Assembly (NCBI GenBank): GCA_015852425.1
Contig: JAAAIG010000131.1
Coordinates: 5,387-56,177 of the forward strand
Source: Gryganskiella cystojenkinii
Lineage: Eukaryota > Mortierellomycota > Mortierellomycetes > Mortierellales > Mortierellaceae
Direction: 5' to 3'
Length of the DNA stretch: 50,791 bases
Shown here piece after piece: positions 21,169-30,954 of this stretch. A program made the position numbers and the translations under genes. Within the stretch, counting starts at the first letter, position 1. Every line of letters begins with the position of its first letter. A model generated the notes under the pieces. It did no database searches, had not been told where the DNA came from, and saw nothing but the letters and a program-made list of their open reading frames with translations.

Positions 21169-21719
21169 CAGAGGTCAAGACGACGAAACTCATACAAACC
21201 AAAACCAAAAACCCCCCCCTCCCCACAAAAAAAAAAAATCATGACAATAAAAAAAAACCCCTTTCAAAAGAGACCCCTCTGTCTTTTGCAGTACAGCGAA
21301 TGGTCATGATGCTACATGCGTGTTCTTAATTTTTATTGTTCGTTACCTGATCGCATCTGTGCCAATGAAACTGGGGTCATGTGTTACTTTTTGCCACACC
21401 AAACACCCAGGAACAAAAGGGCCAAAGGAAGAGGGAAAAAAGAGGGGGCAAACGCCGTGACCGCGAATGCCCCTGTGTTGTGCACTTGCGCCCAATCTTG
21501 ACGAAAAGGTACCCAGCTTTCTTGCGTTGTTTCTGTCTTTTCTTTTCTTTTTCTTTTTCTTTTTGCCTTTCTTTTGCTGTTACTCTCTGCGCACCTTCCA
21601 TCGCCACCATACCACCCATACACCATACTACACTGTACCTGTTTTATACCCACAGCAACAGTACATCCTTCAGAACATTTATCATAGCCTATCATTCTAA
21701 CGAAAAAAAAATATAGACT
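21169..21719. other. Intergenic region before the MscS gene
   Basis: It holds a C8 run and A12/A9 runs just after the Q/S/P-rich stop codon, then a pyrimidine tract (21525-21580, TTTTCTTTTTCTTTTTC type) about 150 bp upstream of the channel start. No gene is recognised. Confidence 0.45.
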
Positions 21720-23786
21720 ATGGATTCAAATTCAACGGATCCTTCCACACCTGGGGTTCCTACTTCTCAACCGATGGTAATGACGTTTTTGCAAATATCT
21801 CTTGGTCTTGGACAAAGAAAAAGCATCAATAATCTAAGCAACCCACGCCATCTTTTTTTGGAACTCGTATCGAAATAGAACCCGGTGACAGCAGCGTTCA
21901 TCATGTTGGGAGTTACAGTCGGAGCAATTCTGCTTCATCTCGTCCTGACGTTCATCTTTTCACGCCTGGCCAAGAAGACCATCTGGCAGTTTGATGATGA
22001 CCTGGTCAAATATTGGTGAGTGGCGCTATTTATGATTCGCCCTTTCTGTGATGAGTGGTGATCTCATAGAGTTATTGATCGCGCTGATGTTCGAACCTTA
22101 ATCATTTCCGTCTGTTATCTCGTTTGATGATGAAAAAAAATATAGCAAGAAGCCAACCTTTATCATGTTCCCAGTGATTGCCCTTTTGATCACGATCCAA
22201 CTAGTGACATTACCCTTGGGGGTCTATGGGACACTGAATCATGTGCTCGTGATCCTGTTACTCTTCACCATCTCTTTTTTTCTCGTCATGTTGATCAAGT
22301 GTGGATCGCTGGCAGTCAGTAGAAGTAACAGCCATATCAAGGACTCGGCACCGAAACGCGCACGCGAGGTCGAGACCCAGATCGTGGTTATGACCAGGAT
22401 CGTTCAGGGAATGGTCTGGTTATTGGGGCTTTCTGGGGTTGCAATGACGTTCCCGAATGCTTGGCAAGTCGGTGTATCCTTGTTGGCATCGGCGAGTGTT
22501 TCTGCCCTGTTGTTGGGTTTTGCGGCGAAACCATCGATCGAGGTATTTTTTTTTGGTTTTGGTTTTGTCTCTTTTCGCGTTCACAAGACCATGTTGTCGG
22601 CATGTTGTACGCGTTGACGTATTGTTGTACCGCCTTTTTTCTTTTTTTCGATCTAGAACGCATTGGCCTCGTTGACGATTGCGTTGACACAACCGTTCTT
22701 GTTGGAGGATCAGGTCGGCATCAATGGCGAGGTTGGACATATCGAAGAGATCCAGTCTCAGTACGTGATTGTCAGGACTCTGGATGAGCGTCGTCTGGTC
22801 ATCCCTTTGACTTGGTTCATAGCGAACGTAAGAAAATCCCGCTTTCGTATATTTTGCGTGGTCACCATGTCAGGTTTATATGTACTTACGTCTCTCGCGC
22901 TCCCTGGGGTATAAAAAAATAGATCTTTCAAAACTGGTCCAGGAATTCATCACAGCAGATCGCAGAATGCAAACTCTATGTGGATTATACCGTCTCTGTG
23001 CCCAGGATCCGCCAGGTCTTTTTAAAATTCGCAAGGGCGCACCCACTCTATGATGGGCGGCATTGTTCCCTGTTGGTAACCGACTGTACGTCGAGCACGA
23101 TCATTTTGACCTGTCAGATCAGTGTTAGAAATGCCATGGATGTGATGCAGGTTACCTCGGATGTTCGGGAGGCCATGGTTGAGTTTATCTCAAAGGCTGT
23201 TCAATTACGAGCAGGAGTCACGGGGACAGAGGTAGCTTTGCCTCCGGCGCCTCCTCCGTCTCTTTCGCTTGCTACTACTCAGGCGAGCTCTCCGGATCAG
23301 TCCATACACAAGAATTCACCACCAGCTTCACCACCTAGTCATCACATCTTGCCGACCATTTCTCTCCTAGGTCTCGGTATCGGAAAATCTACACGAGAGA
23401 CAGAGCATCATGCCGCTCCAGCAGTACCAGCCGCAGCAGCTGCGGCAGTGGCAGCACATAAGGACACAGGACCACCACCTTCACCACCCTTGCCGCCGTT
23501 GACTTTGGAAGATCAAAAGATGGGTTTGGGAAGCAAGTTGTACAAGACTTATTCGAGTATCAATGGTGTGGACGCGACTACGGGCTCCTCAAAAAAGAAT
23601 GATGTCAAATCCAGCGGAGCGTCAACGTCGATTTCCCCAGCACCTTCGAGGGACCATGTTCAAGTGGATGTGGAAGGGGGTGGTGGGCAGACAAGTACAC
23701 CAATGGCGGGGTTAACGAGGAGGAGTATTAGAGACGCAGCGGATCAGAGAGAAGCGGTGGTACCTGCCATCGTTGCCGAGAAGTGA
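21720..23786 (+). CDS. MscS-family mechanosensitive ion channel
   Basis: Five exons: 21720-21776, 21879-22015, 22146-22542, 22657-22827, 22923-23786 (1626 nt, 541 aa). Hydrophobic segments: one in exon 2 (AFIMLGVTVGAILLHLVLTF), several in exon 3, then the pore-lining helix and beta domain, where LLLGFAAKPSIENALASL, ALTQPFLLEDQVGINGEVG, HIEEI and RRLVIPLTWFI are the MscS signature. A tension-gated channel protecting against hypo-osmotic shock is the family role; fungal members are known in the ER or plasma membrane. The last 170 residues are Pro/Ser/Ala-rich and probably cytosolic. There is no EF hand, unlike Msy1/Msy2-type fungal channels, and the TM-plus-beta core is close to the compact bacterial form. 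Confidence 0.88.
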
Positions 23787-24253
23787 ACGATCCCGCCACT
23801 CTCAACTTATTTATGTATTCTTCTACGGCGACAAATCCTAACAATAATACAAAAAGAATTTTATGTCGAGGGCAGAGCCCGAACAAAAAATTTCGAAGGA
23901 GTGCGACAGCCTGTCCTGCGCGAAGAGAATCGCGTTGAACCTCCAAAGACCTCCACGGCTGCAGGAGAGAGAGGCAGTGCAAAGCACGACCTGCACGAAG
24001 CGCCGTGACATAGATGTGCCGCTGCCAGGATACAGTTAGCTCCTCAGAAGCATTGTTATCAATGGGGACGAGCAGCTACAACCAGTTTGTATAATAGACC
24101 CCACAATTTTTAAGTTGACCACTGGAAAAAGGCAATATCAGATAGATTGGACAGATTTACTCGTCCTCAATCTCTCTCTCCCCCTCTTACTGTGCTCTAA
24201 TATAGTTTATAGCATACCTAAGTGAAAAACATCCCAATCTTTCACTCGTAGTT
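23787..24253. other. Intergenic region with dispersed repeat copy A
   Basis: It contains the repeat listed at 23867-24040. After it, GACCCCACAATTTTT at 24097-24111 is nearly the reverse complement of sequence at about 25379-25393 beyond the Kre9-like gene. No gene is seen. Confidence 0.5.
23867..24040 (+). repeat. Dispersed GGAGTGCA repeat, copy A
   Basis: Shares blocks with copy B at 25441-25830 in the same orientation: GCGTTGAACCTCCAAAGACC, GGCAGTGCAAAGCACGACCT, GCACGAAGCGCC, and the end block GATGTGCCGCTGCCAGGATA. An earlier sub-unit starts GGAGTGCGACAGCC at 23898. Divergence between copies is modest, so both derive from one family. Confidence 0.7.
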
Positions 24254-25222
24254 CTATCCTGAGGACGGGTGAGTAGCAGGAGGCACGAAAGGTTTAGGTT
24301 CCCAATACGAGGGACCCCCTGATGAAGGATCCGTCGCAGAAGGGTCACTGATAGTCGTCACTACAATGGGTCGTGGATGAGCTGAAAACCTGAACTGGTG
24401 CTGGAGTACTTGTTGGGCAGAGGGATTTCCATGTTGGTGGACTGGAGACGGATGAATTGTTGCCCCAAGTTGTGAAATTGGAGTAATGAATTGCTGCTGT
24501 TGCAGCATGGTTGAGTTCGGCACCAGGGGGGACAGATGTTGCTGGTGGCCTATATAAGGTGAAATTTCTGTTGCTGGATCCTTTACCAGAGTATTGTAAT
24601 TAGAAAACTCGATGGCTTGGTCGATGTCTTGTTTTTGAGCGACCTGACTGAAATCTCCAGCCTCAGCTTTCTTTGTGTTATTCTCTGTCTGCTCTGCGGA
24701 AGTCTTCTTGCGCCGAACATAAAAAAATCCAGAGAGAGCCGCTACGATGACAACAGCACTTGCAAAACCACCTGCAATCACACCCGCACTTGGTCCTTTA
24801 GCATTTCCTGTCGCCGTGGGCAAGGGGTCCGATGTCGGCAAGGATGTGGCCGGGTCCAAAATCGTGAAGTTGGCTGACCTACCGCCCTCTACCATAGAGA
24901 TGAGCCTAGGATCGTGACTGTATGCCCAAAGGTCATAGGACGAGCATTCAGCATAAGAGGCTGGGGACTGGATCTGGATTGAACTGGCTTTAGAGCAATC
25001 CAGGGTGCCGAGATTAGCCAAAGGGACATAAGTATCAGATGGCATGTAGCATCCGACGAAGAAAGGAAGGATGCAGTTGGAAACAGTGTTGCAAGTAGTG
25101 ACCCAACTCACAGTCGCAGACTTGCCACCAGTCCATTTTGAGGTAACATTTGGCTCAGTGATGGTCACCACACAAGCAAATATTTGAGTGGTTAGGACTA
25201 AGATGAAGAAAATGAAGAGCAT
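24254..25222 (-). CDS. Kre9/Knh1-like single-pass surface protein
   Basis: Single exon, 322 aa. A hydrophobic N-terminus (MLFIFFILVLTTQIFAC) is a signal peptide. Residues about 18-125 form a Kre9/Knh1-type Ig-like domain: VTITEPNVTSKWTGGKSATV is the recurrent start, several Cys may pair, and ANFTI closes it. A Ser/Thr/Pro stalk leads to a transmembrane helix near 145-170 (AGVIAGGFASAVVIVAALSG) followed by a basic stop-transfer VRRKK. About 150 Gln/Pro/Ser-rich residues form a cytosolic tail. Kre9 proper is a soluble beta-1,6-glucan synthesis factor; the membrane anchor and long tail make this more like a wall sensor or receptor, which is inference. The gene lies between copies A and B of a dispersed repeat. 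Confidence 0.78.
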   Translation of the reverse strand: MLFIFFILVLTTQIFACVVTITEPNVTSKWTGGKSATVSWVTTCNTVSNCILPFFVGCYMPSDTYVPLANLGTLDCSKASSIQIQSPASYAECSSYDLWAYSHDPRLISMVEGGRSANFTILDPATSLPTSDPLPTATGNAKGPSAGVIAGGFASAVVIVAALSGFFYVRRKKTSAEQTENNTKKAEAGDFSQVAQKQDIDQAIEFSNYNTLVKDPATEISPYIGHQQHLSPLVPNSTMLQQQQFITPISQLGATIHPSPVHQHGNPSAQQVLQHQFRFSAHPRPIVVTTISDPSATDPSSGGPSYWEPKPFVPPATHPSSG

Positions 25223-25440
25223 GGGAGATTAGCATGAGTGTTTGAAGGGTAGGCAGAGTAAAGTGATGGAAAGATGAGGTGGCAGAGAAATGCGGAAGCA
25301 AGAAAAGAAGAGCAAGGAGAATAGTGCGTATGTTTTTTTAAACCACTGGAGCTGCCCACTAATTGAGACGTATATAAAAAATAATGTGGGGTCACACCAA
25401 GGCGAAGTAAAAAGGAATTTGAGGCGGTACAAAAAAATTA

Positions 25441-25830
25441 GTGAGGGCGAAGCGCGTTGATCCTCCAAAGCCCTCCAGGACCGCAAGAGAAGGAGTGCAA
25501 AGCACGACCTGCGCGAAGCGCCCTGTTTTTCTTTTCCTCTTTTTCTGACAGTAAACACATTCTTATATTCGAATAACCTACTTTCTCTTCTGATAGTACA
25601 TGGGAGTGCAGCGCCCTGATGTGTTGCCAAATTCTCTTTCCATCTTTTTCTGTCAGTAACGCACGCTGACATTCGATCCATCCTTCTTTCTCTTTGTCTC
25701 TACGCGGGCGAGGGAGTGCAGAACACGACCTGCGCGAACGCCATGATGCACGTCGGACAGGGGAGTGCAGAGCACATCCACCCCAGAGAGCCCTGATGTG
25801 GATGTGCTGCTGCCAGGATATATCCAATAT
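25441..25830 (+). repeat. Dispersed GGAGTGCA repeat, copy B, in tandem with about 110 bp period
   Basis: GGAGTGCA occurs at 25492, 25603, 25713 and 25762. The first three are spaced 111 and 110 bp; the last is 49 bp on. Between them lie matching CT-rich blocks (TTTTTCTGACAGTAA versus TTTTTCTGTCAGTAA) and GACCTGCGCGAA. It ends GGATGTGCTGCTGCCAGGAT, as copy A does. It is a degraded tandem array of a dispersed element. Confidence 0.75.
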
Positions 25831-25934
25831 CTACCACCATCCTCCTTCAACACTTTAAAGAAGTCACGTGATTTTGTTGTCTGGACTTAGCAAAGCCGCA
25901 ATTTTTTTTTTTTTTTGTCGCTTTCAATACTGAG

Positions 25935-26057
25935 ATGCATTCACCCTCCTCTTTTGCATCAACGCACCGAACGACCTTCGTCCCCTCTGGACCTCTCATC
26001 GTCCAGCTCAAGCCCGAACCTCAAAGAAAACACACAAGAAACACAGGACCCTCCTAG
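25935..26057 (+). promoter_or_regulatory. 41-codon uORF upstream of the GCIP-like gene
   Basis: ATG at 25935-25937 opens a 40-residue frame ending TAG (26055-26057), out of frame with and 13 nt before the main ATG at 26071. If transcription starts upstream of 25935 it could reduce translation of the main frame. Alternatively the transcript starts downstream. Confidence 0.3.
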
Positions 26058-26070
26058 AAAAAAATTCAGC

Positions 26071-27551
26071 ATGACTGAGGAAGCTCAATTGAAGATTCGC
26101 GGCCTGATTCAACTCGCTCTCGACTATGTCGTCGAACCTAAGCCCCTCTCGGTCCCAGCTGTGCCCGAGACCATGGATGGACTGATCCAACAGTTGCAGG
26201 ATGGCTTAAAGTTGAATGGATCCGAGCCCGTAGTTGCACCTGTTCTTTCACGCGAGTCCGAGGAAGAGNNNNNNNNNNTGGTCAGTCCTTTGGCAACCGT
26301 CTCGGTGAGTTTTTGAAGCAAAAAAAAAAGGATTGCCGGCAATGTCCCTTTGATCATCTCAAGGGAGGAGGAGGAGCTGCGGCAGCATTTTTTTTCGTCT
26401 TTATTTCTGTGTCGACTGCGTCAAAACACGACTCTAATCTCTTCTTTTCACTCGGATTTTTTTTTACTGTCGTCGATGCAACAGCTGGATTAGGAAAACT
26501 TTTGGCGAATGATTCGACCAAGGTCGCGCTGGCTTGTAAACCCCCAGCGGAATCCAAGACTGTGATCGGGATGGTCGATGCTTTGGGCGAGACATTATTC
26601 CGACTCGCTGGCTTTATTGATTCGATCCCAGTCAAGGTCGCAGGACAGACCTACAAACACGAGATCCAGACCCTGGCCAACAATATCTTTGAAGCCGTCG
26701 CCGGCATGTTGAACGAGTTTCTGGAGGAGAAGGATGTTCGTGTTTTGCAGATCCAGAACAAGAACTTGTCTTTGAAGAGCACTGCACAGGGACTGTCCAA
26801 GGAGATCACAACGAATACTGGAAACGAAAACAACAAAAACAAGGACGGGTACCTGCTCAAGTATGGTATCGTCTGGGCCGCCTGTGAGATCTTTGAAAAG
26901 TCGAGTCGATCGAACAAGGATGCCGTGGCCAAGAAGTGGGGGGATATGATCTCAACCATGGAGGATGCTATTGCTGAAGTCAAGGAGATGATCGAGTCGA
27001 ACGACGATAAGGATGATCTCAAGGACGACGACGACGATGATGATGAGGATAGCGGCAACGAGAGTGATGATAGCTGGAACGAGGATGAAAAAATGACTGA
27101 GGAAGAGAAGCAGATGAGTGTCCAAGCGAACGCACATCTCAAGTTGACGAGGTTGTTGCTCAAGAAGCTTCAGCAGAGATGTCTTGATACCCCGCCCACA
27201 AACGTTGTCATTCCCTCGTCAACAGCATCACAATCATCGTCTTCGTCGTCTTCAACATCATCACAAGTTACGCTTCAGCCATCGGATCTGGCCAGGATGT
27301 GGGATCAATTATACGATCGAGCTCAGGGGATTGTCGCCTTGGCAGACGAGATTGCAACGTCGTTGTATAGTCCTCAAGACCAAAAAGCGCTTTTGAATTT
27401 GTTGAGGCAATTGAGCCGAAAGAACCATGATTGTATCTTGGTTGGTCGGTTGTTTGTCCGGGGTCAGGTCGATCAAGAGAAATGGTTGGATATGTGTGAA
27501 GACCAGTCCAAGAAGATTCTTGATAGCGTTGTTCTCTTGACACAGTCATAG
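26071..27551 (+). CDS. GCIP / cyclin-D1-binding protein 1-like (interrupted by assembly gap)
   Basis: Exon 1 is 26071-26304 (containing ten N at 26269-26278) and exon 2 is 26485-27551. The protein starts MTEEAQLKIRGL and ends in LLTQS. It is mostly helical: LVDAL/FRLAGFIDSIP-type helices, then LLKYGIVWAACEIFEKSS, an acidic insert (DDDDDDDEDSGNESDD), and helices ending IVALADEIATSLYSP. This arrangement matches the Grap2/cyclin-D-interacting (GCIP) family, known in animals to restrain cyclin-D signalling and found in fungi without a defined role. Splicing with phase 1 (CTC G^CT GGA) is the only join that keeps frame into exon 2, giving GNRLAGLGKLL; this requires the real gap length to be 2 modulo 3, so the ten N are a placeholder. 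Confidence 0.7.
26269..26278. other. Assembly gap (10 N) inside an exon
   Basis: Gap within exon 1 of the GCIP-like gene, after a purine-rich GAGGAAGAG. Frame logic across the following intron shows ten is not the true length. Confidence 0.95.
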
Positions 27552-28411
27552 ATACCTCCTCCTCATTATCTTTCATTCTCCCAACCCATCATTTTCCCCA
27601 TTTTTTCTTCTTTTAGCATAGTAAACATGACATAGATAACAAGAAAAAAAGAGCGTGTGTCTTGCACAGTTCTGTACAAACAAACAAAAACGTCTCTTGG
27701 GAGGAGCGATAGTTTTATTTCTCTAGGGAGGGGTGGGGCTGCCAGTAGACAGGATCATATGTCAATGAATCTGAGAACAAAAGAGAAAAGAACAAGTCTT
27801 TTCCGAGCATCATTTTTTTAAGACGCGACAATGGAGAGAGGGGCACAGCTCACGCCACTTGCTCGGATATCACGGATTTACAACCACGGATTTAAAAGAA
27901 AAAAAGAGCACCGAACGCCAGTTCCGAGGGAGCCGGATGTTTCGCATTGATATTTGTGAAGAAGCGAAAGAAAAGGATCCATGGAAGGAGGAGGAGGAGG
28001 TGGTGGGGATCAGATCGAAAATGAATGAAAGAGTATGTTTCGCATCTGCGGGATAACTTGCCAAAAGAAAGCGAACCGAAGGCCTTTGCTGCAAAGAAAA
28101 ATAGAAAGAGAGGGCTGTCTTGAAGGGGGAGGAGGGTGTGGCCTGATTTTTTTCTTCTAGGTGACTGCCCAAATTGTACGGTGCTTTCAAGAAATTTGAG
28201 TTTAAAAAGAAGGCAGAAATAAGGTGATCTGCCCTGAACTCAACTCACCACTCGCTCAAATACCGACGACCTTCTTCAAGACTTTATCTCTCTTTCTACA
28301 CTTTGGACACTGATCACTTTCTCATTCACATTCATTCATTCATTCTCATTCTACTTCTGCTTCTCTCTGTCACCTACTTTTCGATTTTTCATTGGAAAAT
28401 ATACCTCGATA
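27552..28411. other. Intergenic region, ERG1 promoter
   Basis: 860 bp between the GCIP-like stop and ERG1. It contains a short near-direct repeat (ATCACGGATTTACAACCACGGATTTA, two CACGGATTTA copies about 15 bp apart, near 27870-27893) and a CATTCATT-rich leader (28321-28352). CTCACCACTCG near 28244 only weakly resembles a sterol response element and I do not call it. Confidence 0.45.
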
Positions 28412-30597
28412 ATGCCCGGAAAGGTATGTTCATAGTTACAGGCGAGACAGCAGACAGTTGTAGGCGATCAGCAAAAAAGAAAAACACAGAACGCACTGGG
28501 TTCATCATCTCGAATCGACCACATTCATTCCCCTCGCTTGCATGGAGTCGCTCCCCCTCATTCCTTCCATCCAACTACCGCTAGACCTCCAGCCTCTGTC
28601 TAACACTGCTATCCCTGTTTGCTCCTCGATCCGATAAATAGGCCCTCTCACCTGCCCTGGCGACGGTTCCTGTCCCCACAAGCGGATCGTCTTTTGATAT
28701 CATTGTTGTAGGCGCTGGTATTCTCGGCACAGCTTTTGCTTCAACCTTTGGCAAGCAGGGAAAGCGGATTCTCCTTCTCGGTAAGGATGTTAACTCTTTA
28801 TAGCTCTCATGCCATCATTCCTTTGATGCCAACGGACTAATCGTTATTTGACAGGCCAGAGGATTTTTTTGAAAATGGCCTGATCCGAGACTTTTCCTGT
28901 CGCACAGACTTTTTTTTTTTTTTCCTTTACTGCTCCTGCAGGGGTGGATCGACGTTCTTAACTGATAAACCTCTCCTTTTTATGACAAATAGAGAGAGAC
29001 TTGAGCGAACCTGATCGTATTGTTGGAGAACTTTTGCAGCCCGGAGGTGTCAAGGCCTTGAAGACCCTTGGTTTGGAGCACTGCCTGGAAGGGATTGATG
29101 CTATCCCCACCTATGGATACGGTGTCATCCGAGGATCCGAGCACGTTCATATCCCTTACTTGACTGACCCCGACACCGGAAAACAATACCAGGGCCGATC
29201 CTTCCACCACGGACGATTTGTTCAAAACTTGAGAGCCGCTGCTGCCGAAGCACCAAAGTAAGAAGGACCCAAGACACAACGGGAGAGAAAAAAATTCTCA
29301 TGAGGGAGGGTTGATCGGGGCGAGATCGAGTTTTGTCTAACAATCTTTTTTTTTTTTTTTTTAGTGTCACGATCGTGGAGGCAACAGTGAACGATATCTT
29401 GAAGGACCAGGATGGTGTTCGCGCCACAGGTGTATCTTGCACACCCAAGAAGGATAGCTCAGTAGATTCGACCTCGACAACAACAACAATCTCATACATG
29501 GCACCGCTCGTCGTCATTGCAGACGGATGCTTCTCAAAGTTCAGAAAACAATATATCGAAAAGCCCGTTTTCACCACCTCGCATTTTGTCGGGTAATGAT
29601 TTTTCTATTGCTTTGTACTAGACGACCATGGAATTTTAAAGAAAAAGCAAAGATGATATACTAACTTTTTTATTATTGTTTCTTGTAGATTCATCATGAA
29701 AGACGTTCAACTTCCCTTCCCCAACCATGGACATGTTCTTCTCGCCAGCCCCTCTCCAATTCTCATGTACCAAATCTCGACCCGTGATACCCGCATCTTG
29801 GTCGACGTTCCCGGAAAGCTTCCCTCGGCCAGCTCAGGAGCCTTGCGTTCGTATCTCGAGACGATCGTCCGTCCTCAATTACCTGAGCAAGTACAAAAAC
29901 AGTTCATGACCGCCTTGGAGACAGAGCGTTTGCGATCAATGCCCAACAGTTTCTTGCCACCCTCGACCAGCTCAGAACTCGGCGTGATTCTTTTGGGCGA
30001 CGCGATGAACATGCGTCACCCGTTGACGGGCGGTGGTATGACGGTGGCGCTGAACGACGTGGTTTATCTGAGCGATTTCTTGGCGGGCGATGTGACCAAG
30101 GATCAGGAAGAGACCATGGTCCAGATGGAGTTGTTCTTTTGGAAACGTAAAGAGCTCTCGGGTGTGATCAATGTCCTTGCCCAGGCCTTGTACTCACTAT
30201 TCTCCGGTGCTGGTAAGAACAGAAACCCCGCCCCTGATCGCGATAATGGTACGCTCTTAAGTATTGCGGAGCCGATTTCTAATGTCTTTGTTCTCCTTTC
30301 TTTCTCTCTTTTCTTTCATTAGACGAGAACTTGAGAGTACTAAGAGACGGATGCTTCAGTTATTTCAAGATGGGAGGCGAGTGTATCGATGGACCTGTGG
30401 GTTTACTCTCGGGTATCACGCGTCGTCGTATGGTGCTTGTGTACCACTTTTATGCGGTCGCGTTGCACTCGATTTGGTTGATGTTCCATAAAGCGACTTG
30501 GGGCGAGGTACCTGTGACATTCTTCAAGGCCTTTGCGGTCATGTGGACGGCTTGTGTAGTCTTGCTCCCTGTTATGTGGAGTGAGTGCAAGGCGTAA
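28412..30597 (+). CDS. ERG1: Squalene epoxidase (squalene monooxygenase)
   Basis: FAD- and NADPH-dependent enzyme of the ER that converts squalene to 2,3-oxidosqualene in ergosterol synthesis; the family is the target of allylamine antifungals. Six exons: 28412-28423, 28642-28780, 28993-29257, 29365-29592, 29689-30212, 30323-30597 (1443 nt, 480 aa), all phases fit. The FAD dinucleotide motif GAGILG is at 28-33. ERDLSEPDRIVGELLQPGG and the second FAD motif VILLGDAMNMRHPLTGGGM are hallmarks of the family. The C-terminus has two hydrophobic segments (LVYHFYAVALHSIWLMF and AVMWTACVVLLPVMW) for membrane attachment. The first exon encodes only MPGK. Length is normal for fungal Erg1. It stands alone, with no other sterol gene nearby. 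Confidence 0.95.
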
Positions 30598-30954
30598 GAA
30601 AAAAAAAGATGAACGGTCTTTTTTTTGTATTTATATATCCCCCCCCCCCCCCCATGTTGTTATGGAGTTGCAGGGATTTGTCATCGTTATGTGAAAAATG
30701 AATCGAATCTCTTTTCGGATATCCGGATGGGAATGATCATCTCAACAGATAAGGCAGCCTAAAACAACCATAAAAGGGTCCGAGCGAACAATTGTTGGGT
30801 CCGTCGTCATCTCTCATCAGAGAGCACAACAACAACAAACAAAAACGCGATACGCCCACGTTTTTACTGACTTTTGTTCTCCCTTCTGGCCTTACGAGGT
30901 AACACGATCATTTTATATTGACCCATCTTTCTTTCTTCCCGGTCGGTGAATTAG
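30598..30954. other. Spacer before PPCS, with poly-C run
   Basis: Between the ERG1 stop and the first exon of PPCS that I can assign. It holds C15 at 30639-30653 and a CATAAAAGGG TATA-like motif near 30769-30778. A frame that could splice into PPCS (30773-30897) has no ATG. Confidence 0.5.
30639..30653 (+). repeat. Poly-C run (15 nt)
   Basis: Fifteen consecutive C just downstream of ERG1, a likely place for sequencing or assembly error. Confidence 0.9.

Larger units (their letters stand above)
25223..26070. other. Intergenic region with dispersed repeat copy B
   Basis: It holds the tandem repeat listed separately and the leader of the GCIP-like gene, including a T-rich tract at 25902-25916 and the 41-codon uORF. 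The open frames across the repeat on the minus strand are periodic (RALHS, RAGRALHS, RAGRVLHS) because the DNA is periodic, not because they are coding. Confidence 0.5.

Noticed and set aside
25438..25827. 129-codon minus frame with repeated RAGRALHS phrases
   Set aside because: The phrases simply mirror the 110-bp DNA repeat; there is no start context or codon bias of a gene.
28230..28260. Sterol response element in the ERG1 promoter
   Set aside because: CTCACCACTCG differs from known SRE sequences at several positions.
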